A stretch of DNA of 64,000 nt, from NCBI RefSeq assembly GCF_900108175.1, contig NZ_FNVO01000011.1, positions 1-64,000 of the forward strand, in the 5' to 3' direction. Under the pieces are notes generated by a model. It was not told where the DNA came from. It searched no databases and saw nothing but the letters and a program-made list of their open reading frames with translations. Origin of the DNA: Thermomonospora echinospora. Its GTDB lineage: Bacteria > Actinomycetota > Actinomycetes > Streptosporangiales > Streptosporangiaceae. A program made the translations under genes and the position numbers. Below are positions 51,221-61,734 of this stretch, one piece after another (position 1 is the first letter of the stretch; each line of letters opens with the position of its first letter).

Positions 51221-52570
51221 ATGCCCGATCGACCGGAAAGCCGTTTCTCCCGCCGTGGCGTCATCACCACCTTTGCGGCGACCGCCGGTGTGGCAGCCGG
51301 CGGAGCGCTGCTGGCGAACGGCGGTGGCACCGAGGCGTCGCCGCGCTCCACCGAGGAGGGACGGCGGACCGAACCGTTCCACGGAGCGCACCAGCCGGGC
51401 ATCGCCACACCACAGCAGCGCTACGCGCTCTTCGCCGCCTTCGACCTGGAGGCCGTCCACCCAGTGCGCAAGCGCCCCCTGACCACCGAGCAGGTCGCGG
51501 CCAACTTCCGTACGCTCATGGAGCAGTGGACGGTCGTCGCCGAAAGCCTCATGCAGGGCCGCCCGCCCCGCCTGCGACCTGTCGGCTCGCCCCAGGCGCC
51601 GCTGGACTCCGGCATCGCCGACGGCCTCGACCCGTCCCGGCTGACCGTCACCTTCGGCCTCGGACCGGAACTGTTCGAGCGCATCGGACGGCAACGGGAA
51701 CGGCCTCACCGGCTGCGCCCGCTCCCCGCCTTCCGGACCGATCGGCTGGAGGACGCCTGGAGCGGCGGTGAACTCCTCGTCCAGGTCTGCGCCGATGACC
51801 CCCAGGTCGTCAGCCGGGCGTTCCGCTCTCTGCGCACCCGCGCCCCGGGCGTGGCCCGGCTGCGCTGGAGCCAGCAGGGCTTCCTGGGCGTGTTCGGCGA
51901 CTCCACCCCGCGGAACCTGTTCGGCCACAAGGACGGCACCGCCAATCCCCGCCTGGGGAGCGCGGAGTTCGACGCGGCGGTCTGGGCCACCCCACAGGAC
52001 GAACCGGCCTGGTTCTCCGGCGGCACCTACCTGGTCTTCCGCAAGATCCGCATGGACCTGCCGAAGTGGGACACCTCCCCGGCCCACACCCAGGACCAGG
52101 CCATCGGCCGCCGCCGGGACAACGGGGCCCCGCTCAGCGGCGGGCACGAGTTCACCGATCTCGACCTCACCAGGACCGGGCCGGACGGCAAGCCCCTGAT
52201 CCCGGCCGACTCCCACGTGGCCCTGATCCGGGACATTCCGATGCTGCGCCGCTCCTACAACTACGACTACGGCTTCCAGGGCATCACCGAGCCGATCGTG
52301 ACCGCCCCTCACGATGACGGGCACGCCGATCACGACCACGGCCCGGGGATGCCGAAGCACGCCGGCGGCGGGCACGACATCTACGACAGCGGCGTGCTCT
52401 TCTGCGCCTACCTACGCGACCCCGAGGAGTTCGTCCGGGCCCAGCGCAAGCTGGCCGAGTCCGACCGGCTGAACGACTTCATCCGGCATACCGGCAGCGC
52501 CGTCTTCGCCGTCCCACCGGGGGTACGCCCCGGCGGGCACCTTGCCGCCGGCCTGTTCCCCACTCGGTGA
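51221..52570 (+). CDS. Dyp-type peroxidase (EfeB-like), Tat-exported
   Basis: A 449-residue haem peroxidase. The N-terminus has a twin-arginine signal (SRRGVITTFAATAGVAAGG). The GxxDG motif is GHKDGTANPR, and the haem-binding part is ADSHVALIRDIPMLRRSYNYDYG. An insertion HDDGHADHDHGPGMPKHAGGGHD is unusually His/Asp-rich and might bind metal. Members oxidise dyes and phenolics or act in haem-iron uptake. Neither EfeU nor EfeO is adjacent, so iron uptake is not supported. It is likely regulated by the upstream MarR protein. Confidence 0.92.
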   Translation: MPDRPESRFSRRGVITTFAATAGVAAGGALLANGGGTEASPRSTEEGRRTEPFHGAHQPGIATPQQRYALFAAFDLEAVHPVRKRPLTTEQVAANFRTLMEQWTVVAESLMQGRPPRLRPVGSPQAPLDSGIADGLDPSRLTVTFGLGPELFERIGRQRERPHRLRPLPAFRTDRLEDAWSGGELLVQVCADDPQVVSRAFRSLRTRAPGVARLRWSQQGFLGVFGDSTPRNLFGHKDGTANPRLGSAEFDAAVWATPQDEPAWFSGGTYLVFRKIRMDLPKWDTSPAHTQDQAIGRRRDNGAPLSGGHEFTDLDLTRTGPDGKPLIPADSHVALIRDIPMLRRSYNYDYGFQGITEPIVTAPHDDGHADHDHGPGMPKHAGGGHDIYDSGVLFCAYLRDPEEFVRAQRKLAESDRLNDFIRHTGSAVFAVPPGVRPGGHLAAGLFPTR

Positions 52571-52930
52571 CACACCCGTCATCTCTAGCCAGGCAACTGT
52601 GACCTGAGTGCATGTCTTGGCGGCCCAGAGAGAAGGTCTTCCTGGTGAAGGCGGTCTCCCCGGTGCGGCTCCAGGTCGCCCGGTGCTCCGGGATTCCGGT
52701 GGGTGAGTCGGACAGTCCGTAGGCGAGCGGAGCGCGTGCACCGACACGAGCAAGACGCGGTCACGGTGATGCGCTGTTGTCAGAGTGTCCGGGACGCGCC
52801 GCCTTCAGCACGACGCAGGCCACAGCGGGATTGTGCGCGCCCACAGCGAAAGATCCAAGCCTGGCGCGGAGATCGATCTCGTTCTTAGGCTGAGCGGCGT
52901 TCGGAGTCGTGGAGAGGAAAGGGGCGGCCG
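52571..52930. other. intergenic stretch, nothing recognised
   Basis: About 360 bases between the Dyp peroxidase gene and the DUF1330 gene. Open frames here lack ribosome sites and family features. I see no hairpin or operator worth naming. Confidence 0.4.
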
Positions 52931-53341
52931 ATGGCGATCGATCCGAGGGCGGACGACCTGGAGCGGTTGATGACCGAGGACCCCGGTGGGCCGGTGGTCA
53001 TGCTCAACCTCTTGAGGTTCGCTCCGGACGGGCAGGCGTCGTACCAGGAGTACGCGCGCAGCACGGCCCCCTTCCTGAAGCGCTACGGCGGTGAGGTGCT
53101 GTACGCCGGGCAGGGGTCCACCGCCCTGGTCGCCGAGGCCGGGCAGGCATGGGACGCCGTCCTGCTCGTGCGTTATCCGAGCCGGGAGGCGTTCATCCGG
53201 ATGGTCGCCGACCCCGAGTACCGCAAGGTGACGGCGCTGCGCAGGCAGGCACTCACCGAAGCCGTCCTCCAGGCCACCGAGCCGTGGCTCAGCCAGTCGC
53301 CCGCACCGGACGCCGACCCTGGAAACGATCCGCGGGCTTGA
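52931..53341 (+). CDS. DUF1330 family protein
   Basis: A 136-residue protein of the DUF1330 ferredoxin-like fold. PVVMLNLLRFAPDGQASYQEYARSTAPFLKRYGGEVLYAGQGS and WDAVLLVRYPSREAFIRMVADPEYRKVTALRRQAL are characteristic. Members are small cytosolic dimers of unknown role. GAGAGGAAAGGGG precedes the ATG. It stands alone. Confidence 0.85.
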   Translation: MAIDPRADDLERLMTEDPGGPVVMLNLLRFAPDGQASYQEYARSTAPFLKRYGGEVLYAGQGSTALVAEAGQAWDAVLLVRYPSREAFIRMVADPEYRKVTALRRQALTEAVLQATEPWLSQSPAPDADPGNDPRA

Positions 53342-53413
53342 GGAGTCTCCGGGGAACCCGGCCGCACGGGTCACCGGACGCCGATCAGCGTTGGCTGCGG
53401 CGCTTGCGACGGC

Positions 53414-53569
53414 TCATCCCGAACGGCGCTTGGACAGCACGACCAGGCCGAGCCATGACCCCACAAGGGTCCCGAGAAGGGCGTTTCCGATCACACCGGT
53501 CCCGCTGACGGCTCCCCAGAGCACCCCCACCGTTCCACCGACCAGCAGGCCGACCAGTCCACCGTTCAC
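53414..53569 (-). CDS. small two-helix membrane protein (51 aa)
   Basis: A 51-residue protein with two membrane helices: VNGGLVGLLVGGTVGVLWGA and VIGNALLGTLVGSWLGLVVLSKRRSG, glycine-rich with a basic end. GTG 53569 has GGAGG eight bases upstream. A longer frame extending upstream runs antisense through the TenA-like gene and is a shadow. Function unknown. Confidence 0.6.
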   Translation of the reverse strand: MNGGLVGLLVGGTVGVLWGAVSGTGVIGNALLGTLVGSWLGLVVLSKRRSG

Positions 53570-53816
53570 CGGAACACCTCCGCCGATCGCCGATCCCGAT
53601 GATCGTCCATCCCGCGCACCCGGAGGACAACGCCTCCGGCTCGCCGAGGGTGTCCGAGAACGGTGGGACTCGTGTCGGCGCCGCTTACGCGATGCCGGTC
53701 CACCTGCGCGAACGTCTCGCTCGGCGAGTCGGCCGTACGGAAGGCCGGGCGCTCCCAGGGCGGGTGGCCGTTTGTGGGCGGTTGACGGGCGGCGGGGCGG
53801 GTGCTGGCGTGGAGGC

Positions 53817-54491
53817 ATGGGAGAGCGGGTTGCTGATGAGCTGGTGGCGCGGGCGTTGCGGGAGAGTGCGGGGCGTGCCGGAGAGAACCGGTTCCTGGAA
53901 CTGCTGGAGGCCGGTGCGGTGCCGGCCGAACGGTTGAGACGGCTGGCCGGGGAGGAGTACCGGATCGTCAGCAGTGATCGGCGCAGCTTCGCGCTGCTGG
54001 GCGCCCGGTTCGCGGACGGGGCCGCCGGGGAGATGTTCCTGTCGCTGGCGGCGGGCGAGGGGCAGGCGCTGGGGCTGCTGAGGGAGTTCGCGGCGGCGCT
54101 CGGGATGGGGGACGAGGAACTGCGCGGGTACGAGCCGCATCCGTTCGCGCAGGCGTACCCGGCATTCCTGGCCCAGCGGGCCGCGTTCGGGACGAGCAGC
54201 GAGGTGGCGCTGGCGATGCTGGCCAACCTGGAGGAGTGGGGGGCGTACTGCGGCCGGGCGGCCGTGGCGCTGCGCGAGCGGTACGGGCTCACAGAGGAGG
54301 CGGTGGGGTTCTTCACCTTCTTCGCCCAGGCGCCGCCCGGGTTCGCCGAGCAGGCGACCGAGGTGATCGCCGCCGGGCTGGCGGCGGGCGAGGACCCGGA
54401 CGAGGCGCTGCTGGCGGCCCGCCTGCTGCACACCTACGAGACCGCGTTCTGGGACAGCCTCGCCGAAGGCCTCGACGATGTTGAAGCCTAG
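53817..54491 (+). CDS. TenA/THI-4 (haem oxygenase-like fold) family protein
   Basis: A 224-residue all-helical protein resembling TenA-family members: FLELLEAGAVPAERLRRLAGEEYRIVSSDRRSFALLGARF, EPHPFAQAYPAFLAQRAAFG, ANLEEWGAYCGRAAVALRERYGL, FFTFFAQAPPGF. TenA proteins hydrolyse thiamin breakdown products, but this distant branch has no thi genes beside it. ATG 53817 has GGAGG very close upstream. The 3' end of the gene is the first unit of a 29-base tandem repeat. Confidence 0.7.
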   Translation: MGERVADELVARALRESAGRAGENRFLELLEAGAVPAERLRRLAGEEYRIVSSDRRSFALLGARFADGAAGEMFLSLAAGEGQALGLLREFAAALGMGDEELRGYEPHPFAQAYPAFLAQRAAFGTSSEVALAMLANLEEWGAYCGRAAVALRERYGLTEEAVGFFTFFAQAPPGFAEQATEVIAAGLAAGEDPDEALLAARLLHTYETAFWDSLAEGLDDVEA

Positions 54492-54594
54492 AGAAAAGGC
54501 TCGACGATGTTGAAGCCTAGAGAAAAGGCTCGACGATGTTGAAGCCTAGAGAAAAGGCTCGGCGAGGTCGGAGCCTAGAGAAAAGGCTCGGCGG
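54465..54594. repeat. 29-base tandem repeat, about 4.5 units
   Basis: Units start at 54465, 54494, 54523, 54552 and 54581 (last partial). The unit is AAAAGGCTCGACGATGTTGA plus AGCCTAGAG. Units two and three are identical; one and four have changes. Each unit can fold AGGCT...AGCCT and contains the TAG that ends the TenA-like gene in unit one. The array looks like duplication of the gene's 3' end. Confidence 0.9.
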
Positions 54595-54615
54595 CTGACG
54601 TTCGGGGGCTGAGGC

Positions 54616-55716
54616 TCAGGGGCTGACGGCCAGGAAGAGGAAGCCGGCGAACAGGACCAGGTGGACGCCGCTCTGCAGCAGGGTGGCGCGGCCGGGCACC
54701 ACGGTGAGGGTGGTCACGGCGACGGTGAGCGCCAGCAGGACCATGTGGGTGGCGCCCAGGCCCAGGGTCAGCGGGCCGGACAGCCAGATCGAGGCGATGG
54801 CGATGGCGGGGATGGTCAGGCCGATGCTGGCCATCGCCGAGCCCAGGGCGAGATTGAAGCTGGTCTGCAGCCGGTCCCGGCGGGCGGCGCGGACCGCGGC
54901 GAGGGTCTCCGGCAGCAGCACCAGCAGGGCGATGACGACGCCGACGACCGCCGGCGGCAGCCCGGCTTCGATGACCACCTTCTCTATGATCGGCGACTCG
55001 ACCTTGGCCAGCCCGACGACGGCGATGAGGGCGATCAGCAGCATGCCGAGGCTGATCAGGGCGCGGCGGGCGGTGGGGGCGGCGGCGTGCTCCTCGGCCT
55101 CGATGACCGTGCCGCTGGAGTTGACCGGCAGGAAGTAGTCGCGGTGCCGCACCGTCTGGGTGAGCACGAACAGGCCGTACAGGATGAGCGAGGCGACCGC
55201 GGCGAAGGCGAGTTGGGCCGGGGAGAAGGACGGGCCCGGCTTGCTGGTGGTGAAGGTCGGCAGCACCAGGCTCAGGGTGGCCAGGGTGGTGACGGTCGCC
55301 AGCGCGCCGCCGCTGCCCTCGGCGTTGAACACCGCCACCCGGCGGCGGATCGTGGCGAACAGCAGGGACAGCCCGACGATCCCGTTGCAGGTGATCATCA
55401 CCGCGGAGAACACGGTGTCGCGGGCCAGCGTGGCGGCCTTGTCGCCGCCGGAGATCATCAGGCTGACGATCAGCGCCACCTCGATGACCGTGACGGCCAC
55501 CGCCAGGACCAGCGATCCGAACGGCTCGCCCACCCGGTGGGCCACCACCTCGGCATGGTGCACCGCGGCGAGCACCGATCCGGCCAGGAACAGCGCGACG
55601 AGCACGGCGAGCGCGGTGGGCGGTGTCCGCCCCCAGGACAGCGCCAGAGCCAGCACGGCAAGTAGTGGAACGGCAACGGACCAGGAAACAGCGGGCAAAC
55701 GGCGCATCGAGATCAT
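54616..55716 (-). CDS. ChaA-type cation/proton antiporter
   Basis: A 366-residue CaCA-superfamily antiporter with about eleven helices. The two alpha repeats show LAVAVTVIEVALIVSLMIS with AVMITCNGIVGLSLLF, and VIALLVLLPETLAAVRAARRDRLQTSFNLALGSAMASIGLTIPAIA. This is the ChaA pattern (Ca2+, Na+ or K+ against H+). ATG 55716 (MISMRRLPAV) is chosen; ATG 55707 is equally possible. It expels cations across the cytoplasmic membrane; the preferred ion cannot be told from the sequence. Confidence 0.9.
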   Translation of the reverse strand: MISMRRLPAVSWSVAVPLLAVLALALSWGRTPPTALAVLVALFLAGSVLAAVHHAEVVAHRVGEPFGSLVLAVAVTVIEVALIVSLMISGGDKAATLARDTVFSAVMITCNGIVGLSLLFATIRRRVAVFNAEGSGGALATVTTLATLSLVLPTFTTSKPGPSFSPAQLAFAAVASLILYGLFVLTQTVRHRDYFLPVNSSGTVIEAEEHAAAPTARRALISLGMLLIALIAVVGLAKVESPIIEKVVIEAGLPPAVVGVVIALLVLLPETLAAVRAARRDRLQTSFNLALGSAMASIGLTIPAIAIASIWLSGPLTLGLGATHMVLLALTVAVTTLTVVPGRATLLQSGVHLVLFAGFLFLAVSP

Positions 55717-55801
55717 TCTAGGCGATATGTTCGGATGCTTCGTACGAACGGACCGGACGGTCGGCTTTCCCTGACGCCGAGTTCCCAATACATTACTGTG
55801 C

Positions 55802-57325
55802 GTGATCAATGGAGGTGTGGGGCGTCCGTCCGAGACGTCCCCGCGAAGCGGTGGCAGACGTCTGCTCACCCGCCGCACGTTCCTGTTCGGCGCGGCGACC
55901 GCCGCGGCGGTGACGGGGATCTGCGGCAGGACGTCCCGGCCGGGGGCGGACGACGGACGGCCGAACGTCCTGCTGGTCGTCACCGACGACCAGCCGCTCG
56001 GCACCGAGTGGGCGACCCCGGCCCTCCGCGAGCTGGTCGGCGGGCAGGGCGTGACGTTCACCCGCGCGTACGCCACGACGCCGCTGTGCGCGCCGTCCCG
56101 CGCCTCGATCCTGTCCGGGCGGTACGCGCACAACCACGGCGTCCTGCAGAACGAACGGCCGCAGAGACTGGACCAGGGGACGGTCCTGCCGCGCTACCTG
56201 CGGGAGGCCGGCTACCGCACCGCGCTGTTCGGCAAGTACCTCAACGGCTGGAACGTCCACCAGGCCCCGCCGCACTTCGACGAGTACGCCCTCATGCAGC
56301 CACCGAAGTACGGCAGCGCCATGTGGAACGTCAACGGGACGGTGAGCAGCCAGTCCGCCTACAGCACATCCTTGATCAGGGACCATGCCGTGGAGTTCCT
56401 GCGGCGTCAGAGGCGGAGCGAACGCCCCTGGTTCCTGTACGTCTCCCCCTATGCGCCGCATAAGCCGTTCACCCCGGAGCAGGGGTACGCGGGCCTGGCC
56501 GTTCCCGAGTGGAACGGCAACCCCGCCGTGGCCGAGACCGACAAGAGGGACAAGCCCGAGTACGTCCAGCAGGCCGACACCACCCTCGGCGAGGGCCGGG
56601 AGATCCGCGCGGGACAGCTGCGCACGCTGCGCTCGGTGGACGACCTGTTCCGGGCGTTGCGGGCCGAACTCCTCGCCCAGGGGCAGCTGGACGACACGCT
56701 CATCATCGTGATCAGCGACAACGGCTACTGCTGGGCGGACCACGGGTGGGGGGCCAAGAGCGTCCCGTACGGGCCGGCGGTACGGATCCCGCTGTACATG
56801 TCATGGCCCGCCGGGGGGATCGCCGGAGGCGGCGTCGACGACCGTCTGGTGGCGAACATCGACATCGCCCCCACGATCCTGGACGCCGTGGACGTCAGGC
56901 ACGGCGGCCCGCTGAGCGGACGGGGCGGCCTGCTGGACGGCGGGCTGGACGGCCGGTCGCTGCTACGTCCGCAGGTGCGCGACCGGCTGCTGCTCGAATG
57001 GTGGCGGGCCGGTCCCCACCAGGCCAGACACAGCTGGGCGGCGACGGTCACGGCCGACTACCAGTACGTCGAGTACTACGACACCGTGCTGCACGGAGGC
57101 GTCCTGACCGGGACGGGCGCGATCCTGTACCGCGAGTACTACGACCTGCGCCGGGATCCGTACCAGCTCACCAACCTGCTCCACGACGCCACACCCGCCG
57201 TGATGGACCAGCTCGACACGACCTTCCTGTCCGCACGGCTGGCGGCGGACCGGAAGTCGGGGCACGGCGGCGGCGCGCCCTGGAGGACGGCTCAGGGAGT
57301 CGTGTCGCGGAACGTACGCCGGTAG
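55802..57325 (+). CDS. type I (formylglycine) sulfatase, Tat-exported
   Basis: A 507-residue sulfatase. RRTFLFGAATAAAVTG is a Tat-like signal. Metal ligands begin at TDDQ (about residues 61-64), and TTPLCAPSRASILSG carries C96 in the CxPSR motif that is converted to formylglycine. VISDNGYCWADHGWG supplies the second metal-binding Asp/Asn. It resembles N-acetylglucosamine-6-sulfatases and would cleave sulfate esters outside the cell. Start is GTG 55802; GTG 55817 is possible. Its end overlaps the convergent GlxA-type gene by 34 bases. Confidence 0.92.
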   Translation: MINGGVGRPSETSPRSGGRRLLTRRTFLFGAATAAAVTGICGRTSRPGADDGRPNVLLVVTDDQPLGTEWATPALRELVGGQGVTFTRAYATTPLCAPSRASILSGRYAHNHGVLQNERPQRLDQGTVLPRYLREAGYRTALFGKYLNGWNVHQAPPHFDEYALMQPPKYGSAMWNVNGTVSSQSAYSTSLIRDHAVEFLRRQRRSERPWFLYVSPYAPHKPFTPEQGYAGLAVPEWNGNPAVAETDKRDKPEYVQQADTTLGEGREIRAGQLRTLRSVDDLFRALRAELLAQGQLDDTLIIVISDNGYCWADHGWGAKSVPYGPAVRIPLYMSWPAGGIAGGGVDDRLVANIDIAPTILDAVDVRHGGPLSGRGGLLDGGLDGRSLLRPQVRDRLLLEWWRAGPHQARHSWAATVTADYQYVEYYDTVLHGGVLTGTGAILYREYYDLRRDPYQLTNLLHDATPAVMDQLDTTFLSARLAADRKSGHGGGAPWRTAQGVVSRNVRR

Positions 57326-58305
57326 GCCGACGGCGAGGTCTTCATGATCCGGGTGAAGTGGTGCCGGAAGGTGGCAGGGCTGCCGAAGCCGACGGCCGCG
57401 CCGACCTCCTCGACCGGCATCGACCCGGCCTCGAGCAGCGGCAGGCTGGCCATGACCCGCTGGACGACCACCCAGCGGAGCGGGCTGGTCCCGGTCTGGC
57501 GGCCGAAGTGCCGCAGGAACGTGCGGGGCGCCAGATGAGCCCGCCGGGCGAGGTCGGCCACCGTGATCGGCTCAGCGAGATGGTCCAGTGCCCAGGCCAT
57601 GCTGCGGGCCACGGCGTCGTCCCGGGCGGGCTCGGCGACGGCGGCCTCCACGAACTGCGCCTGGCCGCCCTCCCGGTGCGGCGGGACGACCAGCCGCCGC
57701 GCCACCGCGTTGGCGACCCGGGCGCCGTGGTCCCGGCGGATCAGATGCAGGCACAGGTCGAGGCCCGCGGCGCTGCCCGCGCTGGTGAGGACGTCGCCGT
57801 CGTCCACGTACAGCACGTCGGGGTCGACCCGAACGCGCGGATACCGGCGTTGCAGCAGCTCGGCGTAGCGCCAGTGGGTGGTCGCCGTCCGCCCGTCCAG
57901 CAGCCCGGCCGCCGCCAGTGCGAACGCGCCGGAACAGATCGACACCACCCGTGCGCCGCGCCCGTGCGCCGTCCGCAACGCGCCGACCAGGGCCGGGGGC
58001 ACCTCGGCCCGCACGTCCGGCACGGCCACCACCACGACCGTGTCGGCGGCGGCGAACTCCTCCAGCCCGTGTCCGGCGGTCAGCGCCAGCCCGCCGAAGG
58101 AGCGCATCATGCGGTCGGGCCGCTCGGCGCACACCCGCAGCTCGTACCAGGGAACGCGCAGCTCGGGCCGGGGCAGGCCGAAGATCTCCGCTACCGAGCC
58201 CAGCTCGAACGGTGACATGCCGTCGAAGGCGAGCACCGCGACGACATGCGGCCTGACCGGCGGGGGAACGGCGGAACGACCGGCCGGCCGAAGGCTTGCG
58301 GCCAT
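57292..58305 (-). CDS. GlxA family AraC-type regulator with DJ-1/PfpI domain
   Basis: A 337-residue regulator. The N-terminal DJ-1/PfpI domain has VVAVLAFDGMSPFELGSVAEIFG and the nucleophile-like elbow VVSICSGAFALAAAGLLDGR. The C-terminal AraC domain reads ITVADLARRAHLAPRTFLRHFGRQTGTSPLRWVVVQRV and VEEVGAAVGFGSPATFRHHFTRIMKTSPSAYRRTF. Family members control catabolic or stress genes. It overlaps the sulfatase 3' end; whether it regulates the sulfatase is unknown. Confidence 0.9.
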   Translation of the reverse strand: MAASLRPAGRSAVPPPVRPHVVAVLAFDGMSPFELGSVAEIFGLPRPELRVPWYELRVCAERPDRMMRSFGGLALTAGHGLEEFAAADTVVVVAVPDVRAEVPPALVGALRTAHGRGARVVSICSGAFALAAAGLLDGRTATTHWRYAELLQRRYPRVRVDPDVLYVDDGDVLTSAGSAAGLDLCLHLIRRDHGARVANAVARRLVVPPHREGGQAQFVEAAVAEPARDDAVARSMAWALDHLAEPITVADLARRAHLAPRTFLRHFGRQTGTSPLRWVVVQRVMASLPLLEAGSMPVEEVGAAVGFGSPATFRHHFTRIMKTSPSAYRRTFRDTTP

Positions 58306-58404
58306 GGCGCGATCTTAGCGACGAGGGGCGTTCACGCCACTGTTCCGGTGCCGGCCGCACGGGCGAACATCGACGCGACAGCACCGTCCAGAGGGAGAAC
58401 CCGC

Positions 58405-58989
58405 ATGTCAGAGGCCATCGCCCCGTCCACCGAACCTTCCGCCGGGCAGTCCGGGGCGGTGGCCTCCGGGTCCGGCTCACCCATCGGGTCCGGCTCGCCC
58501 GCCCCGCTCGCTCCGGCCGCCGGGTTCGCCTCGGCCGTCACCGCCGCTCCCGCGGCCTCCCCCGCCGAGGCGGTGGCGCACTTCACGGCCCGGCTGGCGT
58601 TCGAGACGGACGTCTCCGACGTGGCGGCCGACCTCGCCGCGGGCGTTCCCGGCGTCGTGGTGGTGGACACCCGCGACGGCCGTGGCTGGGACCAGGGGCA
58701 TGTGCTGGGCGCCGTGCACATCCCCACCCGGGACATCGCGGCGCGGGCGCCGGACCTGATCGGCCGGGACGTGACCGTCGTCGTGCACTGCTGGGGGCCG
58801 GGGTGCAACGGTGCGACGAAGGCCGCGCTGGAGTTCGCCCGGCTCGGCTACGCGGTCAAGGAGATGATCGGCGGGTTCGAGTACTGGGCACGTGAGGGAC
58901 TGCCCGTCCAGACCGGTTCGGGAGAGGTCGTCCGGCACGCTCCGGACCCCCTCACCGGGCCCGTTGTCGGCGCGGCGTGCGCCTGCTGA
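58405..58989 (+). CDS. rhodanese-like domain protein
   Basis: A 194-residue protein. The first 50 residues are Ala/Ser/Pro-rich and probably disordered. The rhodanese domain has VVVDTRDGRGWDQGHVLGAVHIPTRDI and the active loop VVVHCWGPGCNGATKAALEF with C129 as the likely persulfide carrier, then GYAVKEMIGGFEYWAREG. It would move sulfane sulfur between thiols. GGGAG precedes the ATG. The C-terminus ends GAACAC. Confidence 0.88.
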   Translation: MSEAIAPSTEPSAGQSGAVASGSGSPIGSGSPAPLAPAAGFASAVTAAPAASPAEAVAHFTARLAFETDVSDVAADLAAGVPGVVVVDTRDGRGWDQGHVLGAVHIPTRDIAARAPDLIGRDVTVVVHCWGPGCNGATKAALEFARLGYAVKEMIGGFEYWAREGLPVQTGSGEVVRHAPDPLTGPVVGAACAC

Positions 58990-59171
58990 ACGGGGCCTGT
59001 GACGCACCACCCACGAAGATTCCCGACGACTGGGGCATATCGCGGTACAGGAGCAACGTTAGACTTGGTGAATCACTCTTATGACGCCCAGCGCGTCAGG
59101 CTCGTCCTTGTAGCCCACAGCCTCTGATCGTGGTGCCTTCTCGAGACGTGCCCCCCTCTGGAAGGTAACGC
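58990..59171 (+). promoter_or_regulatory. leader of DEAD-box helicase gene with short upstream ORF
   Basis: A possible -10 TAGACT lies at 59060-59065. At 59081-59113 a short frame, ATG to TAG, encodes MTPSASGSSL. The GTG of the helicase follows 58 bases later after GGAAGG. DEAD-box genes often have long regulated leaders; upstream-ORF control here is inferred only. Confidence 0.45.
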
Positions 59172-60707
<1,536 letters not shown>

Positions 60708-60714
60708 TCCGTTC

Positions 60715-60749
60715 GCTCCCCGGCGGCCCGTACCCGGCCGCCGGGGAGC
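60715..60749 (+). terminator. terminator after DEAD-box helicase gene
   Basis: GCTCCCCGGCGGCC, seven-base loop, GGCCGCCGGGGAGC: perfect 14-base arms eight bases after the stop. Confidence 0.88.
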
Positions 60750-60812
60750 ACGCCGGACCCACCGCAGACCTCCGGGGCGGCGGCCCTGCCTCGCCCGTCC
60801 AGGGGAACGGGG

Positions 60813-61604
60813 TCAGCCGGCCGCCTCTTCGGTGAGGTCTTCCTGCGCTCGGAGCCTGTCCTGTTCGCGGAGCTTGTCCTGGAGGATCTGCAGGCCCGCC
60901 AGGCCCTCGGTGGACAGCTTGGCCAGCTCGTCCAGGGAGACCAGGGGGGAGCGGGAGCGCATCGGGGGCAGCCAGCCCTCGTCCGGGTCGTGACGGCGGA
61001 TGACCTTGGCGGGGACCCCGCCGATGACGCAGTGGTCGGGGAACTCGCCGCGCACCACCGCGCCGCCGGCGACCGCCACGTTCCGGCCGAGCCGGGTGCC
61101 GGGCAGGATGATCGCGCCGGTGCCGATCCAGCAGCCGTCCCCGATCACCACCGGGTTGTTCTCCGGCCACTGCCGGCCGATCGGCATGTCCAGGTCGCCG
61201 TAGCTGTGGTTCTGGTCGGTGATGTAGACGTTCGGACCGGTGAAGACGTCGTTGCCGATCTCGATGGACTGGTGGCCCACGATGTGGGTGCCGCGCCCCA
61301 GCGAGCAACTGCTGCCGATCCTGACCACCAGGTCCGGGCCCAGATCCAGGCCGGGAACGAAGCCCGCCGAGATCGTGACGTGGGTGCCGATCAGGGTGTG
61401 GTCGCCGATGGAGATCCACGGCTCGCCGTAGATGGCGCCCGAGGGGAACCCGATGCAGGCGCCTTCGCCGAGGTAGGCGAAACGGTGTCGGCCGGGCGTG
61501 GACGGCGTGATCTCACCCTGCCGTTGAACCCATTCCCAGCCGCGGTGCACGGCCGTGTGGAGGCAACGCCGAGCCCGCGTGGCCAGAACGTGTTTCAGCG
61601 ACAT
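60813..61604 (-). CDS. left-handed beta-helix (hexapeptide) acyltransferase
   Basis: A 263-residue hexapeptide-repeat acyltransferase of the maltose/galactoside O-acetyltransferase type. Repeats are seen in IGDHTLIGTHVTISAG, VRIGSSCSLGRGTHIVGHQSIEIGNDVFTGPNVYITDQNHSY (catalytic His in the NHSY loop), VVIGDGCWIGTGAIILPGTRLGRNVAVAGGAVV and CVIGGVPAKVIRR. It uses an acyl-CoA and an unknown hydroxyl acceptor, often a cell-envelope sugar. ATG 61604 is preferred; GTG 61613 is possible. Confidence 0.88.
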   Translation of the reverse strand: MSLKHVLATRARRCLHTAVHRGWEWVQRQGEITPSTPGRHRFAYLGEGACIGFPSGAIYGEPWISIGDHTLIGTHVTISAGFVPGLDLGPDLVVRIGSSCSLGRGTHIVGHQSIEIGNDVFTGPNVYITDQNHSYGDLDMPIGRQWPENNPVVIGDGCWIGTGAIILPGTRLGRNVAVAGGAVVRGEFPDHCVIGGVPAKVIRRHDPDEGWLPPMRSRSPLVSLDELAKLSTEGLAGLQILQDKLREQDRLRAQEDLTEEAAG

Positions 61605-61687
61605 GCGCCACACGTTACCGGGTGGTAAGCGTGGTACGGAAAGGGCCGCCGGGCACGAACGGGCACGAATGGGCCGCGGACGCGAAA

Positions 61688-61713
61688 GGGCCCGCCCTCC
61701 GTCGGGCGGGCCC
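61688..61713 (-). terminator. terminator after DUF5324-like gene
   Basis: GGGCCCGCCC, six-base loop, GGGCGGGCCC: perfect ten-base arms, just downstream of the minus-strand gene ending at 61735. Confidence 0.75.
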
Positions 61714-61734
61714 CTCGCGGGTCACCGTGCGCCG

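Noticed and set aside
51221-52570. EfeB of an EfeUOB iron-uptake operon
   Set aside because: The peroxidase fits the Dyp family, but no efeU or efeO lies nearby, so the iron-uptake name is not used.
53570-54433. Long minus-strand extension of the 51-residue membrane protein
   Set aside because: The extension runs antisense through the TenA-like gene and is Ser/Ala/Arg-rich shadow; only the C-terminal 51 residues have a ribosome site and membrane helices.
54465-54594. CRISPR array
   Set aside because: The repeats are contiguous 29-mers without spacers and arise from a gene 3' end; no cas gene is present.
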